64,000 nt of DNA from assembly GCA_900544975.1 (NCBI GenBank), contig UQXI01000006.1, positions 27,100-91,099 on the forward strand, given 5' to 3'. Of the stretch, positions 8,123-16,910 are shown piece after piece (position 1 is the first letter of the stretch; the number at the start of each line of letters is the position of its first letter). Both the position numbers and the translations under genes were made by a program. The notes under the pieces were generated by a model, which searched no databases, had not been told where the DNA came from, and worked only from the letters and a program-made list of their open reading frames with translations. The DNA is from an uncultured Eubacteriales bacterium. GTDB lineage: Bacteria > Bacillota > Clostridia > Oscillospirales > Oscillospiraceae.

Positions 8123-9010
8123 TTGGAACAGCGCAAGAAGCAATGGGGAGACCGGCGGGATGGCTGGTGGCTGCGGGAGCTGCCAGGAATGACCCAGTTT
8201 ACCCCCCATCTGTATCCCAATCGGGCCGATAACGAGGCTTACATCAACGTAGACATCGATCTGCGCCCTCTGGATGCCTATTTGGCCAAGAAAAATGCCG
8301 GGCGGGCCGAGGACAAGTATACCTATTTCCACCTGATCAGCGCCGCCATTGGCAAGGCCTTCGTCCTGCGGCCGAAGATGAACCGATTCATTGCCTACAA
8401 CCGGGTCTACCAGCGGAAGTACATCTCCGTGGCCTTCGTGGTCAAGAAAAAATTCGAGGACAGATCCGAAGAGGGGCTGGCCTTCCAGTATTTTGATCAG
8501 GATTCCACCCTGGACGGCTACCACCAGGACCTGATGCAGACCATTCACCAGTGCCGCCGCACCGATGTGAAGGATCCCTCCTCCGGCATGATGGACAAAC
8601 TGGTGCGGCTCCCCCGACCCATTTTGCGGTTGGTGATGCATACCTTGTTCTTCCTGGACCGGCACGGCAGGGTCCCCCAGGGGATCATCGCCACGGACCC
8701 CAACTATTCCTCTATCTTTATCAGCAATTTGGGCTCCATCGGTCTGGAGTGCGGCTATCACCATCTGACCAACTGGGGTACCAACTCTTGCTTTGTGGTC
8801 ATCGGGAAGAAGCACTGGACCATGACCTATGACGAAACCGGCGCCAGGGATCCCCATCAGGTGATCCCCCTGGGTATCACCCTGGATGAGCGGATTGCCG
8901 ACGGCTACTACTATTCCGGTACGGTGGCGTTGGTCAAGGAGCTGCTCCAGCATCCGGAGCTTTTGGAGCTCCCTGCCAGCACTCCGGTGGAATACGCCAT
9001 CCACCGGTAA
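8123..9010 (+). CDS. stand-alone E2/CAT-superfamily acyltransferase-like protein with altered catalytic motif
   Basis: A 295-residue protein matching the catalytic domain of 2-oxoacid dehydrogenase E2 and chloramphenicol acetyltransferases. It has no lipoyl domain and no E1 or E3 neighbours. The conserved C-terminal motif HxxxDG is present as ERIADG, so the catalytic His appears to be Glu; the following helix (TVALVKELLQHPELLELP) is normal. It may be a diverged acyltransferase or a binding protein. The start is TTG at 8123 with GGAG nine bases upstream. The DUF1653 gene follows by 12 bases. Confidence 0.78.
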   Translation: MEQRKKQWGDRRDGWWLRELPGMTQFTPHLYPNRADNEAYINVDIDLRPLDAYLAKKNAGRAEDKYTYFHLISAAIGKAFVLRPKMNRFIAYNRVYQRKYISVAFVVKKKFEDRSEEGLAFQYFDQDSTLDGYHQDLMQTIHQCRRTDVKDPSSGMMDKLVRLPRPILRLVMHTLFFLDRHGRVPQGIIATDPNYSSIFISNLGSIGLECGYHHLTNWGTNSCFVVIGKKHWTMTYDETGARDPHQVIPLGITLDERIADGYYYSGTVALVKELLQHPELLELPASTPVEYAIHR

Positions 9011-9022
9011 GGAGGAGATTCT

Positions 9023-9241
9023 ATGGCAATTCAGCCTGGCGTATACCGCCACTTCAAGGGAAACGAGTACCTGCTTCTGGGAGAGGCCCGACATTCTGAG
9101 ACCCTGGAACCTATGGTCGTCTACCGCGCCCTGTACGGCGACGGCAGCCTCTGGGTCCGGCCTGCCGCCATGTGGGAGGAGCTTGTGGAGCGGGCAGACT
9201 ACACCGGTCCCCGGTTCACCTATCTTCGCCCGGAGCCGTAA
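9023..9241 (+). CDS. DUF1653 family protein
   Basis: A 72-residue single-domain protein. It begins PGVYRHFKGNEYLLLGEARHS and contains MVVYRALYGDGSLWVRP, both diagnostic of DUF1653, a small beta-rich domain of unknown function. Length is complete for the family. It lies 12 bases behind the E2-like gene with its own GGAGG, so the two are probably co-transcribed. Confidence 0.88.
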   Translation: MAIQPGVYRHFKGNEYLLLGEARHSETLEPMVVYRALYGDGSLWVRPAAMWEELVERADYTGPRFTYLRPEP

Positions 9242-9268
9242 TCGCCGGGCGCCATCCAGATTGCAAAA

Positions 9269-9320
9269 CCCCCGGATCCATTCTCCCTCTGCTGTCAGGC
9301 AGAGGGAGTGGATCCGGGGG
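9269..9320. terminator. terminator after the DUF1653 gene, also facing the SLH gene
   Basis: A long stem (CCCCCGGATCCA...CCCTCTGC with its complement) is followed by TCATTTT in the plus direction; it sits between convergent genes. Confidence 0.8.
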
Positions 9321-9365
9321 TCATTTTGATCTTGCCAGGCTCACCTGGCAGCACCTTTTACACGC

Positions 9366-12143
9366 TTAGAATTTTTGATCCAGCAGCGTCAAAAGTTTGG
9401 CCATTTGTACCCGGGTCACCGGCTTTTCCGGTCCCATGTAGCCGTCGCCGTAGCCGACCATCAGTCCGGCAGCATGGGCCCAGGCAAGGGCCTCTTCCGC
9501 ATACGGGGAGACCTGATCGGCATCCAGGAAAACAGGGAGCGAGGCGCCAGGAACCGGTGTCTTACCCAGATAACCGGTTACATACCGGTAGACAAAGGCG
9601 GCTGCCTGCTCCCGGGTCACGGGGGCGTCCGGGGCGAAGGTATGAGCCGAGACGCCCTTGGCAATGCCGTTGGCTGCAGCCCAGGCCACTGCTTCGGCAT
9701 AGTACGTATGGTCCGCCACATCCTGGAAGGGGGAAGCGCCGTTCCCTTGGGGCTCCCCAGCCAGACGATACAGGGTGGTCACCATCATGGCACGGGTCAT
9801 GCTTTTGTAAGGCCCAAAGGTGGTGGCGTCCATCCCCTTCATGAGCCCGTGGGAGATGACATAATCGGTGTAGGGATGGTACCAGACCGCAGGATTCAGA
9901 TCCGCAAATGCGCGGCTGGGGCAGTCCTCCTCCCCCTTGCAGATCTTCTGGTCCCGCTCGCTGTAGAGCCGCCACAGCTGGGTGCCGTAATAGGGGTTGG
10001 CAGTGCCAAGAAACACCCCCTGGTCTGTGGAGCAGATGGTCCGCAGACCGTGGTTGGCGCCATCGCCAAAGCCGTCCCGGGTGATGGCGTCAAAGTTCAC
10101 GCCATCGTTGGAAACCAGCAGGTCAAAGCCCCGCTCGCACTGCTGGGCATAGTAGTTGACGCCAAAATAGAAGACGAAGTTATGAATGGTGGAATCATAA
10201 AACACCTGGTCGCAAGCGTCAAGCAGCTTCTCCAGCTGCTGCCGGAGCATAGCCTTTAGCCGGTCGCCCACCGCGCCCTGGGCCTCTGCGCCCTGGGAAA
10301 CCAGGAGCTCTGCCACAGTGGTTTCATTGGCGGCGGCGTATTGCTCCAGGAAATCGGGCTGTGCCAGTTCCTCTTCCAGCTTGCTGCGGATCCGCGCCTT
10401 GAAGGCTTCGTAATCCCCCAGGGTTTCCCGGTAATCCGGCACCGGGTCCCAATCGGTGGACATGTCTGTGGCAAAGCCGGCCAGATCCCGGAACAGGTCG
10501 AAGGTATACTCATTGAACAGCGTAGCCTTCAAAAACAGGGACAGGTAGGGGTTGTTCTCCTGGCCCAGCGCCTGCAACAGGACATCCTCCAGCAGATCCG
10601 CCCGCCCGCTGATATCCTCATAATCCATGTTGGCCACCTGCCCATCGGTGAGCTGGGTGAACATGTAGGTGAGGGTAGAGGTGTCAAAGGTACCAATGTA
10701 CAGCTCGTCATTGTGGACGCCGAAGCGCCAGACATACTGGTTGGAGTGGTTGCCCAGACCGGCGCCCAGGTTCCCCAAGGGGCCCTCTGGGAAATAGGGG
10801 TTGTCGTCCTGGCCGCCAATCTGCTCAAAATGCTCCTCCGCATCCATGCGGTAGAGGTAGATGGAGTGATCCAGGTCGTTGTACAGATGCTCAAAGTTGC
10901 CGGTAGCAGGCACAGCGGCCAAGTCCAGCATGGGATCGTTGTAGGTTCCCAGATACAGGTATCCGTTATAGACCCACAGGTTACAGGCCATGGAGTAGTT
11001 GATGCCCAGGCCAAAGCCGTATTGGCTGTGGTCGCCGATGACCTGTGTCCAGGTGAAGGAACCGTCCGCCAGCTTTTCACCCCGGTACATGGCAAAGCCC
11101 TGCTTGTTGGTGACGCCGGTGCTGGGATCGGTCTTGTCTGTGACCACAGTCACGTAGAGGTAGCCGTTGTACGCAATGATATCCCAAACGCCGCCGCCGT
11201 TGAGGCCGTCAATCTGCATCACAGCAGGCAGGCCCTCAAAATCATCCTGGTCGGCGATGACCCGCCAGGTATCCAGCGAGGCGCTGGGATCCGAGTTGGC
11301 TACAATGATGCCGCCCGGGGTCCCCTTGCCATCGTAGTTGTCTGTAGCCAGGCACATGAGGATTTCTCCATCATAAACCAGCAGCCCATGCACACCGTTG
11401 GACACGCCACGGGTTCTGTTGATGTTGTAGTACACAATGTTGGCCTCGTTGGTGGCCGGATCGATCTCAACCAGAGTCGCTGTGGGGTTGCCCATGCCCG
11501 CAAAGTACAGCTTCCCCTGGAACTCAAACACCATCCGGTAACCGGACAGGTAGTTTTTCACCGCCATCGTCGGCGCATAGCCTGGGAAAATGTCAGGATA
11601 TTGACTCCAGACCTCCCGCTCCCGGAAAATCACCTTGGCTTCCCCTGTGACCTTATGGACCGCCATAATCACCGGCGTCCAGTCGCTCATCAGGGTACCG
11701 TCAAACGTATCCACGCCAAAGGCAATCTGGACAATCTCATTCGCAATTTTCCCGGTGTTGAGCTCCGGGTCCAGAAGGCCGGAGTTCTTCATGCCGTCCA
11801 GGGTGGTCTTCACATTGTTGTGATAGATGTAGTACGTAGAATTGTAACAAGTGCCAATGTATATATAGTCTCCGGCCTCTGCCATGGACCAGGAATAGCT
11901 CTGCCCCCGGTCCTGTTCCTCCCCCGTGAGGATCCCATCCACTTCCCCTGCGCCCAAGGTGGGATGGGATACTTTGTCAATGGTATAACCACCATCGGAG
12001 AAGATCCCCTCTTCATAGGGCTGGTAACGGATGTTCCCGTGCTTGTCGGTGTAGATGCCGTCATAGGCCAGCGCCGTTGTCGCCAGCAGGCACACTACCA
12101 GGAGCAGTGAGACCAGCCTTGCCGTGTGTTTTTTGAGTCGCAT
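9366..12143 (-). CDS. secreted 925-residue surface protein with three C-terminal SLH domains
   Basis: An N-terminal signal peptide (basic MRLKKH, hydrophobic core, ALA cleavage before YDG) precedes a body of roughly 700 residues with repeated strand patterns such as NGYLYLGTY and DELYIGTFD, suggesting a beta-propeller. The last 190 residues contain three S-layer homology repeats (for example FADLNPAVWYHPYTDYVISHG), each with the Trp/Tyr and TRAMMVTTLYRL-type helix that binds pyruvylated cell-wall polymer. The protein is therefore probably exported and wall-bound. The ATG at 12143 has CAGGAGG upstream; longer in-frame starts lack a signal peptide. Ligand unknown. Confidence 0.85.
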   Translation of the reverse strand: MRLKKHTARLVSLLLVVCLLATTALAYDGIYTDKHGNIRYQPYEEGIFSDGGYTIDKVSHPTLGAGEVDGILTGEEQDRGQSYSWSMAEAGDYIYIGTCYNSTYYIYHNNVKTTLDGMKNSGLLDPELNTGKIANEIVQIAFGVDTFDGTLMSDWTPVIMAVHKVTGEAKVIFREREVWSQYPDIFPGYAPTMAVKNYLSGYRMVFEFQGKLYFAGMGNPTATLVEIDPATNEANIVYYNINRTRGVSNGVHGLLVYDGEILMCLATDNYDGKGTPGGIIVANSDPSASLDTWRVIADQDDFEGLPAVMQIDGLNGGGVWDIIAYNGYLYVTVVTDKTDPSTGVTNKQGFAMYRGEKLADGSFTWTQVIGDHSQYGFGLGINYSMACNLWVYNGYLYLGTYNDPMLDLAAVPATGNFEHLYNDLDHSIYLYRMDAEEHFEQIGGQDDNPYFPEGPLGNLGAGLGNHSNQYVWRFGVHNDELYIGTFDTSTLTYMFTQLTDGQVANMDYEDISGRADLLEDVLLQALGQENNPYLSLFLKATLFNEYTFDLFRDLAGFATDMSTDWDPVPDYRETLGDYEAFKARIRSKLEEELAQPDFLEQYAAANETTVAELLVSQGAEAQGAVGDRLKAMLRQQLEKLLDACDQVFYDSTIHNFVFYFGVNYYAQQCERGFDLLVSNDGVNFDAITRDGFGDGANHGLRTICSTDQGVFLGTANPYYGTQLWRLYSERDQKICKGEEDCPSRAFADLNPAVWYHPYTDYVISHGLMKGMDATTFGPYKSMTRAMMVTTLYRLAGEPQGNGASPFQDVADHTYYAEAVAWAAANGIAKGVSAHTFAPDAPVTREQAAAFVYRYVTGYLGKTPVPGASLPVFLDADQVSPYAEEALAWAHAAGLMVGYGDGYMGPEKPVTRVQMAKLLTLLDQKF

Positions 12144-12245
12144 ACTGTTGCCTCCTGTAAAAATTCTGGGGCTGGAGTCGAGGTATCTGCCTGTGTCCAC
12201 GCAAAGCGGGCAAAAGGGACTTCCTTTTCCCCAACTGCCGCTTTG

Positions 12246-12274
12246 ATTATACAGAGCCATATCCAGTTTTACAA
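12246..12274 (-). promoter_or_regulatory. sigma-A type promoter for the SLH protein gene
   Basis: On the minus strand TTGTAA (12274-12269) and TATAAT (12251-12246) are 17 bases apart, leaving a leader of about 95 bases. Confidence 0.65.
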
Positions 12275-12345
12275 CTGGGTTTTTCAGAAAATTTAATCCA
12301 CGTCCGGCTGACAAAGTCATGGGTTTTGTTCACGTACACAAAAGG

Positions 12346-12389
12346 ACCGCAGCAAAGAAACGCGCCTGTGCGCGTCTCCTTGCTGCGGT
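12346..12389 (-). terminator. terminator of fba
   Basis: The stem ACCGCAGCAA/TTGCTGCGGT with an inner GCGC/GCGC stem is followed on the minus strand by CCTTTTG. Confidence 0.8.
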
Positions 12390-12422
12390 GGACAGAACCG
12401 TTTGGAACGGCGAACTGGATAT

Positions 12423-13361
12423 TTAAGCCTTACCGGCGCAGCCCAGGACGTTCACCAGCTTGTGGCGAACCAGCTCCTTGATGTTGGCGCGGGCGGGCTT
12501 CAGGTACTCCCGGGGGTCGAACTTGTCGGGATGGGCGTCGAAGAACTCCCGGATGGTGCCGGTCATGGCCAGGCGGAGATCGGAGTCGATGTTGATCTTG
12601 CAGACGGACAGCTCTGCGGCATGGCGCAGCTGATCCTCAGGTACGCCGATGGCGCCAGGCATCTTACCGCCGTGGGCGTTGATCATCTCCACGTAGTTCT
12701 GGGGCACGGAGGAGGAGCCATGGAGCACGATGGGGAAGCCGGGCAGGCGGCGGGAGACCTCCTCCAGCACGTCAAAGCGGAGCTGAGGCTTGGTGCCGGG
12801 CTTGAACTTGTAAGCGCCGTGGGACGTGCCGATGGCAATGGCCAGGGAGTCACAGCCAGTCTTGGAGACGAACTCTTCCACTTCCTCGGGGCGGGTGTAG
12901 GAGGCATGGCCCTCCGCCACAACCACTTCGTCCTCAATGCCCGCCAGGGTGCCCAGCTCGGCCTCCACGACGACACCGTGGTCGTGGGCGTACTCCACCA
13001 CCTTCTTGGTGATCTCAATGTTCTCTGCGAAGGGCTTGGAGGAGGCGTCGATCATCACAGAGGTAAAGCCGCCATCGATGCAGCTCTTGCAGGTCTCGAA
13101 ATCGGGACCATGATCCAGGTGCAGCACCACGGGGATCTCGGGGCACTCCAGCACGGCAGCCTCCACCAGCTTCACCAGATAGGTATGGTTGGCGTAGGCC
13201 CGGGCGCCCTTGGACACCTGGAGAATGACGGGGGCCTTCTCCTCCCGGCAGGCTTCCGTGATGCCCTGCACGATTTCCATATTGTTGACGTTGAAAGCGC
13301 CGATGGCGTAGCCGCCGTCATAAGCCTTCTTGAACATTTCAGTCGAAGTTACCAGAGGCAT
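12423..13361 (-). CDS. fba: class II fructose-bisphosphate aldolase
   Basis: A 312-residue zinc-dependent aldolase of glycolysis and gluconeogenesis. It contains the zinc-binding HLDHG motif, the EAELGTLAGIEDE stretch, and the conserved VLHGSSSVPQ segment. Length is normal for the Firmicute GatY/FbaA class. The ATG at 13361 has AAGGAG upstream. It is divergent from the PPi-type phosphofructokinase, each with its own promoter in the 198-base gap. Confidence 0.95.
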   Translation of the reverse strand: MPLVTSTEMFKKAYDGGYAIGAFNVNNMEIVQGITEACREEKAPVILQVSKGARAYANHTYLVKLVEAAVLECPEIPVVLHLDHGPDFETCKSCIDGGFTSVMIDASSKPFAENIEITKKVVEYAHDHGVVVEAELGTLAGIEDEVVVAEGHASYTRPEEVEEFVSKTGCDSLAIAIGTSHGAYKFKPGTKPQLRFDVLEEVSRRLPGFPIVLHGSSSVPQNYVEMINAHGGKMPGAIGVPEDQLRHAAELSVCKINIDSDLRLAMTGTIREFFDAHPDKFDPREYLKPARANIKELVRHKLVNVLGCAGKA

Positions 13362-13414
13362 TGCAAACACTCCTTGTCTTTTTCCGGCGGTCACCCGCCT
13401 GTTTTCTGGAGTAC

Positions 13415-13442
13415 ATTATACCACAAATCCGCCCGAATTCAA
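13415..13442 (-). promoter_or_regulatory. sigma-A type promoter for fba
   Basis: On the minus strand TTGAAT (13442-13437) and TATAAT (13420-13415) are 16 bases apart. Confidence 0.65.
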
Positions 13443-13451
13443 TTATTTTAT

Positions 13452-13480
13452 TTGCCATTCCCGGCGCTTTGTGATATAAT
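13452..13480 (+). promoter_or_regulatory. sigma-A type promoter for the phosphofructokinase gene
   Basis: TTGCCA at 13452-13457 and TATAAT at 13475-13480, spacer 17. It starts only 9 bases from the divergent fba promoter. Confidence 0.7.
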
Positions 13481-13559
13481 TTAATCGTGTGCGCCTAAAT
13501 AGGAGGCATGCTGTTCAACTTGCATAAATTTTCGAATCTGTTTCCTGGAGGTACTATAA

Positions 13560-14804
13560 ATGTCTACCAAAGCTCTCACAGGCTCTGTCATCATTGGCCA
13601 GTCCGGCGGCCCCTCCGCCGTCATCAACGCCAGCGCCTATGGCGTTATCAAAACCGCGTTGGAAAATGAAAATATCACCAAGGTATACGGCGCATTCCAC
13701 GGCATCAAGGGCGTGCTGAACGATCAGCTCATGATCATGGACGAGGAAGATCCCAAGGAGCTGGAGCTTCTGCTCTCCACCCCCTCCTCCGCCCTGGGCT
13801 CCTGCCGGTATAAAATTGCCGACCCGGACGTGGACGACGCCGACTACAAGCGGATCCTGGAGATCTTCCAGAAGTACAACGTCCGCTACTTCTTCTACAA
13901 CGGCGGCAACGATTCCATGGACACCTGCAATAAAATCTCCAAGTATATGAACCGGGTGGGCTATGAATGCCGGGTCATGGGCGTGCCCAAGACCATTGAC
14001 AACGACCTGGCCGGGACGGACCACTGCCCTGGCTTCGCCTCCGCCGCCAAGTATATCGCCACCTCCGTGATGGAAGTCTCCCGGGACTGCCACGTGTACG
14101 ACACCGGCATGGTCACCATCATCGAGTGCATGGGCCGCCACGCCGGCTGGCTCACCGCCGCCGCCGCTCTGGCCGGCGTCAAGGGAGATGGCCCGGATCT
14201 CATCTACCTGCCCGAGGTGGACTTCCACATGGATTCCTTCCTGGCAGATGTGAAGCGGGTTTATGAAGAGAAGAAGAACTGCATCGTCGCCGTGTCCGAG
14301 GGCATCCACTACGCCGACGGTACCTTCGTTTCCGAAGCCAAGACCTCCGGCACAGACGGCTTTGGCCATGCCCAGCTGGGCGGCCTGGCTGCCAGACTGG
14401 CCGATGTGGTGAAGGCCGCCACCGGCGCCAAAGTCCGGCCCATTGAGCTGAGCCTGCTGCAGCGCTGCGCCGCGCACTGTGCTTCTGGCACGGACATCGC
14501 CGAGTCCTTCCTCTCCGGCAAGACTGCGGTGGAAGCTGCCGTGGCCGGTGAGACCGACAAAATGGTGGGCTTCGCCTGTACACGGGACGAAGACGGTTAC
14601 CGGTGCGAGCCCAAGCTCTTTGACCTGTCTCTGGTAGCCAACACCGAGAAGAAGGTCCCCACAGAGTGGATCAACGCCCAAGGCAACCAGGTAACCCAGG
14701 CCTTCATCGACTACTGCCTGCCCCTCATCCAGGGAGAGACTGGCATGATCAAGGAAGACGGCCTGCCCCGGTTCTGCCACCTGAAGCGGGTCTTTGCCAA
14801 ATAG
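13560..14804 (+). CDS. pfp: 6-phosphofructokinase, probably pyrophosphate-dependent
   Basis: A 414-residue phosphofructokinase. The phosphate-donor loop reads GGNDSM rather than the GGDGS of ATP enzymes, and the next motif is PKTIDND with Lys instead of the PGTIDND of ATP-dependent enzymes. These two features are the accepted signature of PPi dependence, although direct proof needs assay. MGRHAGW, the fructose-6-phosphate site, is intact. The ATG at 13560 follows GGAGG. Being divergent from aldolase places both glycolytic steps under neighbouring promoters. Confidence 0.9.
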   Translation: MSTKALTGSVIIGQSGGPSAVINASAYGVIKTALENENITKVYGAFHGIKGVLNDQLMIMDEEDPKELELLLSTPSSALGSCRYKIADPDVDDADYKRILEIFQKYNVRYFFYNGGNDSMDTCNKISKYMNRVGYECRVMGVPKTIDNDLAGTDHCPGFASAAKYIATSVMEVSRDCHVYDTGMVTIIECMGRHAGWLTAAAALAGVKGDGPDLIYLPEVDFHMDSFLADVKRVYEEKKNCIVAVSEGIHYADGTFVSEAKTSGTDGFGHAQLGGLAARLADVVKAATGAKVRPIELSLLQRCAAHCASGTDIAESFLSGKTAVEAAVAGETDKMVGFACTRDEDGYRCEPKLFDLSLVANTEKKVPTEWINAQGNQVTQAFIDYCLPLIQGETGMIKEDGLPRFCHLKRVFAK

Positions 14805-14831
14805 GAATTCCAAGCGTGTCACGAAAAAGGC

Positions 14832-14855
14832 GGGCGCACGCTGTGCGCCCCTACG
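14832..14855. repeat. short REP-like hairpin repeat
   Basis: GGGCGCACGCTGTGCGCCCC followed by TACGG. The same design occurs at 49988 and as the arms of the repeats at 29632 and 29871. Confidence 0.6.
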
Positions 14856-14889
14856 GCTTGGATCGTGTTTCCTTTACGTCATAAAAAGA

Positions 14890-14930
14890 GGGGGCTGTTG
14901 CGAACATTTTCTCGCAGCAGTCCCCCTTTA
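14890..14930. terminator. bidirectional terminator between pfp and the C39-like gene
   Basis: The stem GGGGGCTGTTGCGA with its imperfect complement is followed by TTTA in the plus direction. Confidence 0.7.
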
Positions 14931-14935
14931 TGTAT

Positions 14936-15769
14936 TTAATCCTCCACAGAAAAACTCCAGATGGCCTTGATTTGAGACTCCAGCGTTTCGTAGGACCAGG
15001 ACTTCTCACTGTTGGCCCGGGAATTGGGGTCCAAAACGCGGAAGGCGCCGTTTTCATACCCGGCGATGACAATGAAGTGGCCCACTTCCGTGAAGTCCCC
15101 AGGCCCCAGGGCGCAGATCAGAGGGCTGGACTCCAGGGCCTCGATCATGGTGGTTTCCCACAGAGCCACATCCTGGGCGGTAAGGCCAAAGTGGGCGCAG
15201 CCTTCGCTCATAAGCGCCCACGCAGTGCCGTCGCTCTCCGTGACATAACCGGCCTCGGACGCATATTGGGCGACTACAGCGGGATTACACGAGGTGTCGC
15301 CGGTGAGACCAATGACCACCATAGACAAGGCCGTGGGGCCGCATCCCGACAATCCCATCATCTCCTCTGCCTGGCTGCCGCCGTAAGGATAGTATCCCCA
15401 TCGGACGTCCCATTGGAGCAGATGGGGAATCTCCCCTGGGGTGTAGTCCTGGGTCAGATCGGCGTGGAGGTCATAGGTCCCCGGATATCCTGCCACAAAG
15501 TCATAGGTCTCTGGATTGCGCTTCAGCAGCTCCCGCAGCGCCTCCGGACAGTCCGGCCCCGGCTGAGTCGGTTTCGTGGGAGCCGCGGTTTCGGAGGGCC
15601 ACGTAGGCTCCAGGGATTCTACAGGATCCGTCTCCGCAGAAGGTTTCCCCTCAGCCGACAGGAGGGGCAGCGCTGCCAGAAGAACAATCAAAGTCAGTCC
15701 AGCGCCAAACAGGTAGGCCATGGGGTTTCTCTTCTTGCGTCTGTGGGATATGCGACGGCGTCGGTTCAT
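14936..15769 (-). CDS. C39-like cysteine peptidase, membrane-anchored
   Basis: A 277-residue protein with a very basic N-terminus (RRRRISHRRKKR), one membrane segment (about residues 17-38), a Pro/Thr/Glu-rich linker and a Peptidase_C39_2-like domain. The catalytic Cys is in GLSGCGPTALSMV, the His in EVGHFIVIAGY and the Asp in RVLDPNS, so the triad looks complete. It most likely acts outside the membrane. No ABC transporter is attached, unlike bacteriocin-processing C39 enzymes. The ATG at 15769 has AAAGGAG upstream. Confidence 0.82.
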   Translation of the reverse strand: MNRRRRISHRRKKRNPMAYLFGAGLTLIVLLAALPLLSAEGKPSAETDPVESLEPTWPSETAAPTKPTQPGPDCPEALRELLKRNPETYDFVAGYPGTYDLHADLTQDYTPGEIPHLLQWDVRWGYYPYGGSQAEEMMGLSGCGPTALSMVVIGLTGDTSCNPAVVAQYASEAGYVTESDGTAWALMSEGCAHFGLTAQDVALWETTMIEALESSPLICALGPGDFTEVGHFIVIAGYENGAFRVLDPNSRANSEKSWSYETLESQIKAIWSFSVED

Positions 15770-15826
15770 CTTGGCAGGCTCCTTTCCCAACGGGAAGTGG
15801 GGTTGGGTTTGTAATTTTAGAGGTTC

Positions 15827-15855
15827 ATTATACCTCCTTTTCCGAAAAAATGCAA
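15827..15855 (-). promoter_or_regulatory. sigma-A type promoter for the C39-like gene
   Basis: On the minus strand TTGCAT (15855-15850) and TATAAT (15832-15827) are 17 bases apart. Confidence 0.7.
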
Positions 15856-15869
15856 TCAAAATGTGCACA

Positions 15870-16221
15870 ATACCCAGGGCGGCAACCGGTACGTTTGCGC
15901 CAGAGGACAGCGAAAACAGTTTTGACTTGACAAAAATGAGTAGGGAACGGTCTTGCCTGTTCCGCTTAGGTCAGTTTACAAGGAACTACACCCAGACCGT
16001 GCGTACCGTTCGGTACACGGCGGTTCAACCGCATAAGTGCAAGGACTCGTACCGGTCGAGGATGCTGTAGGACCCGCCTCACGACGGGCCTTTGGCCCGC
16101 CCTTCCCATTGCCGGGCGGATTCGGGTCTTTTCCCCGTTAAAACGCACGCTCACCGGGCGCACTCCAAAAAAGACAGTAGGCAAAATGCATACTGCCTTT
16201 TTACTCCGGAATCATATCAGT
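15870..16221. other. non-coding left part of a decayed mobile element
   Basis: No credible gene is seen in this 350-base stretch. It is GC-rich from about 15966 to 16150, with short palindromes such as GTACCGTTCGGTAC near 16000-16015 and a GGGCC-rich region near 16085-16125. Short frames are open but none has a good ribosome binding site. Its position next to the DUF3795, HTH-relic, DUF3788 and relaxase-relic group suggests it is the remains of transfer-region DNA. Confidence 0.35.
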
Positions 16222-16554
16222 CTATCCGTTCAGATTTTTGAGAGCGTCGGGATCATTTGAGATAACCGCTCCAACAGTCTGACATCTTTCTAGGTCTGAG
16301 CAGTCACCACATGTTGTCACACCTTTTTTCAACGCACACTGGCGAATGCCGCAAAGGTTATCACAGTATACAGTTTTAATCCCATCCACACGACAGCCTT
16401 CACAGTTGATATGTTCAGGCAGAATGGGAGCATGATTTTGCTCCGCCCATAGCTTTGCAGTTTTCTCACGCAACTCTTGGTCGTCATGGATTGTTGCAAG
16501 ATATGCGTCGCATTTTTCACAGTCCAGCCCGCAATATGCAATCATATTCCTCAT
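16222..16554 (-). CDS. DUF3795 family cysteine-rich protein
   Basis: A 110-residue protein with ten Cys residues: IAYCGLDCEKCDAYLAT at the N-terminus (the DUF3795 signature), then INCEGCRVDG, CDNLCGIRQCA and TTCGDCSDLERC. The spacing suggests a metal or iron-sulfur site, but function is unknown. The ATG at 16554 follows TAGGAGG with good spacing, and the gene is intact although its neighbours are broken. It lies within a lower-GC cargo block, consistent with transfer. Confidence 0.85.
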   Translation of the reverse strand: MRNMIAYCGLDCEKCDAYLATIHDDQELREKTAKLWAEQNHAPILPEHINCEGCRVDGIKTVYCDNLCGIRQCALKKGVTTCGDCSDLERCQTVGAVISNDPDALKNLNG

Positions 16555-16556
16555 GG

Positions 16557-16874
16557 TTATGTACCTCCTAAAATTCCGATTGATACATTCCGCCCGCTTT
16601 TCAGCAGGTCAATCATTCCTCACTCAAACGCAGGTCTGCAAGGTCGGCGTTTGGGTGGCGTTTTATTTCAGACAGCCCCAGCAGATAATCGGCGGTCACG
16701 TCGTAAAATTTCGCCAGCTTGATAAGGGCATGGTGGCTGATGTCCTTGAAGTCCTCCGCTTCATAGCTACCCAGCGCAGACTTGGAGAGGTTTGTCTGCT
16801 CCGCAAGCTGTTCCAGCGTCAAGCCACCGCTCCGCACGCAGGTCTTTCAAGCGTTCTTGGATTGTTAAGGCCAT
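16557..16874 (-). pseudogene. broken Cro/CI-type HTH regulator (two frameshifts)
   Basis: Three frames must be joined to give one protein. From the ATG at 16874 the first frame reads MALTIQERLKDLRAER, then shifts by one base near 16825 into LTLEQLAEQTNLSKSALGSYE (the HTH) and YLLGLSEIKRHPNADLADLRLSE, and shifts again near 16615 into MIDLLKSGR. Related regulators on gut mobile elements read through both points, so this copy appears inactive. A GTG inside the first segment could still make a 74-residue HTH fragment. Confidence 0.7.
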
Positions 16875-16910
16875 ACTTTTCCCCTCCTCATCTATCCGGC
16901 AAACCAGAAT

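Noticed and set aside
10341..12110. 589-codon open frame opposite the SLH protein gene
   Set aside because: Shadow of a gene with signal peptide and SLH domains; the translated product shows no protein-like pattern.
15966..16184. 72-codon minus-strand frame in the GC-rich part of the decayed element
   Set aside because: It has an Arg-rich translation, no ribosome site and no recognisable family; kept only as an undefined region.
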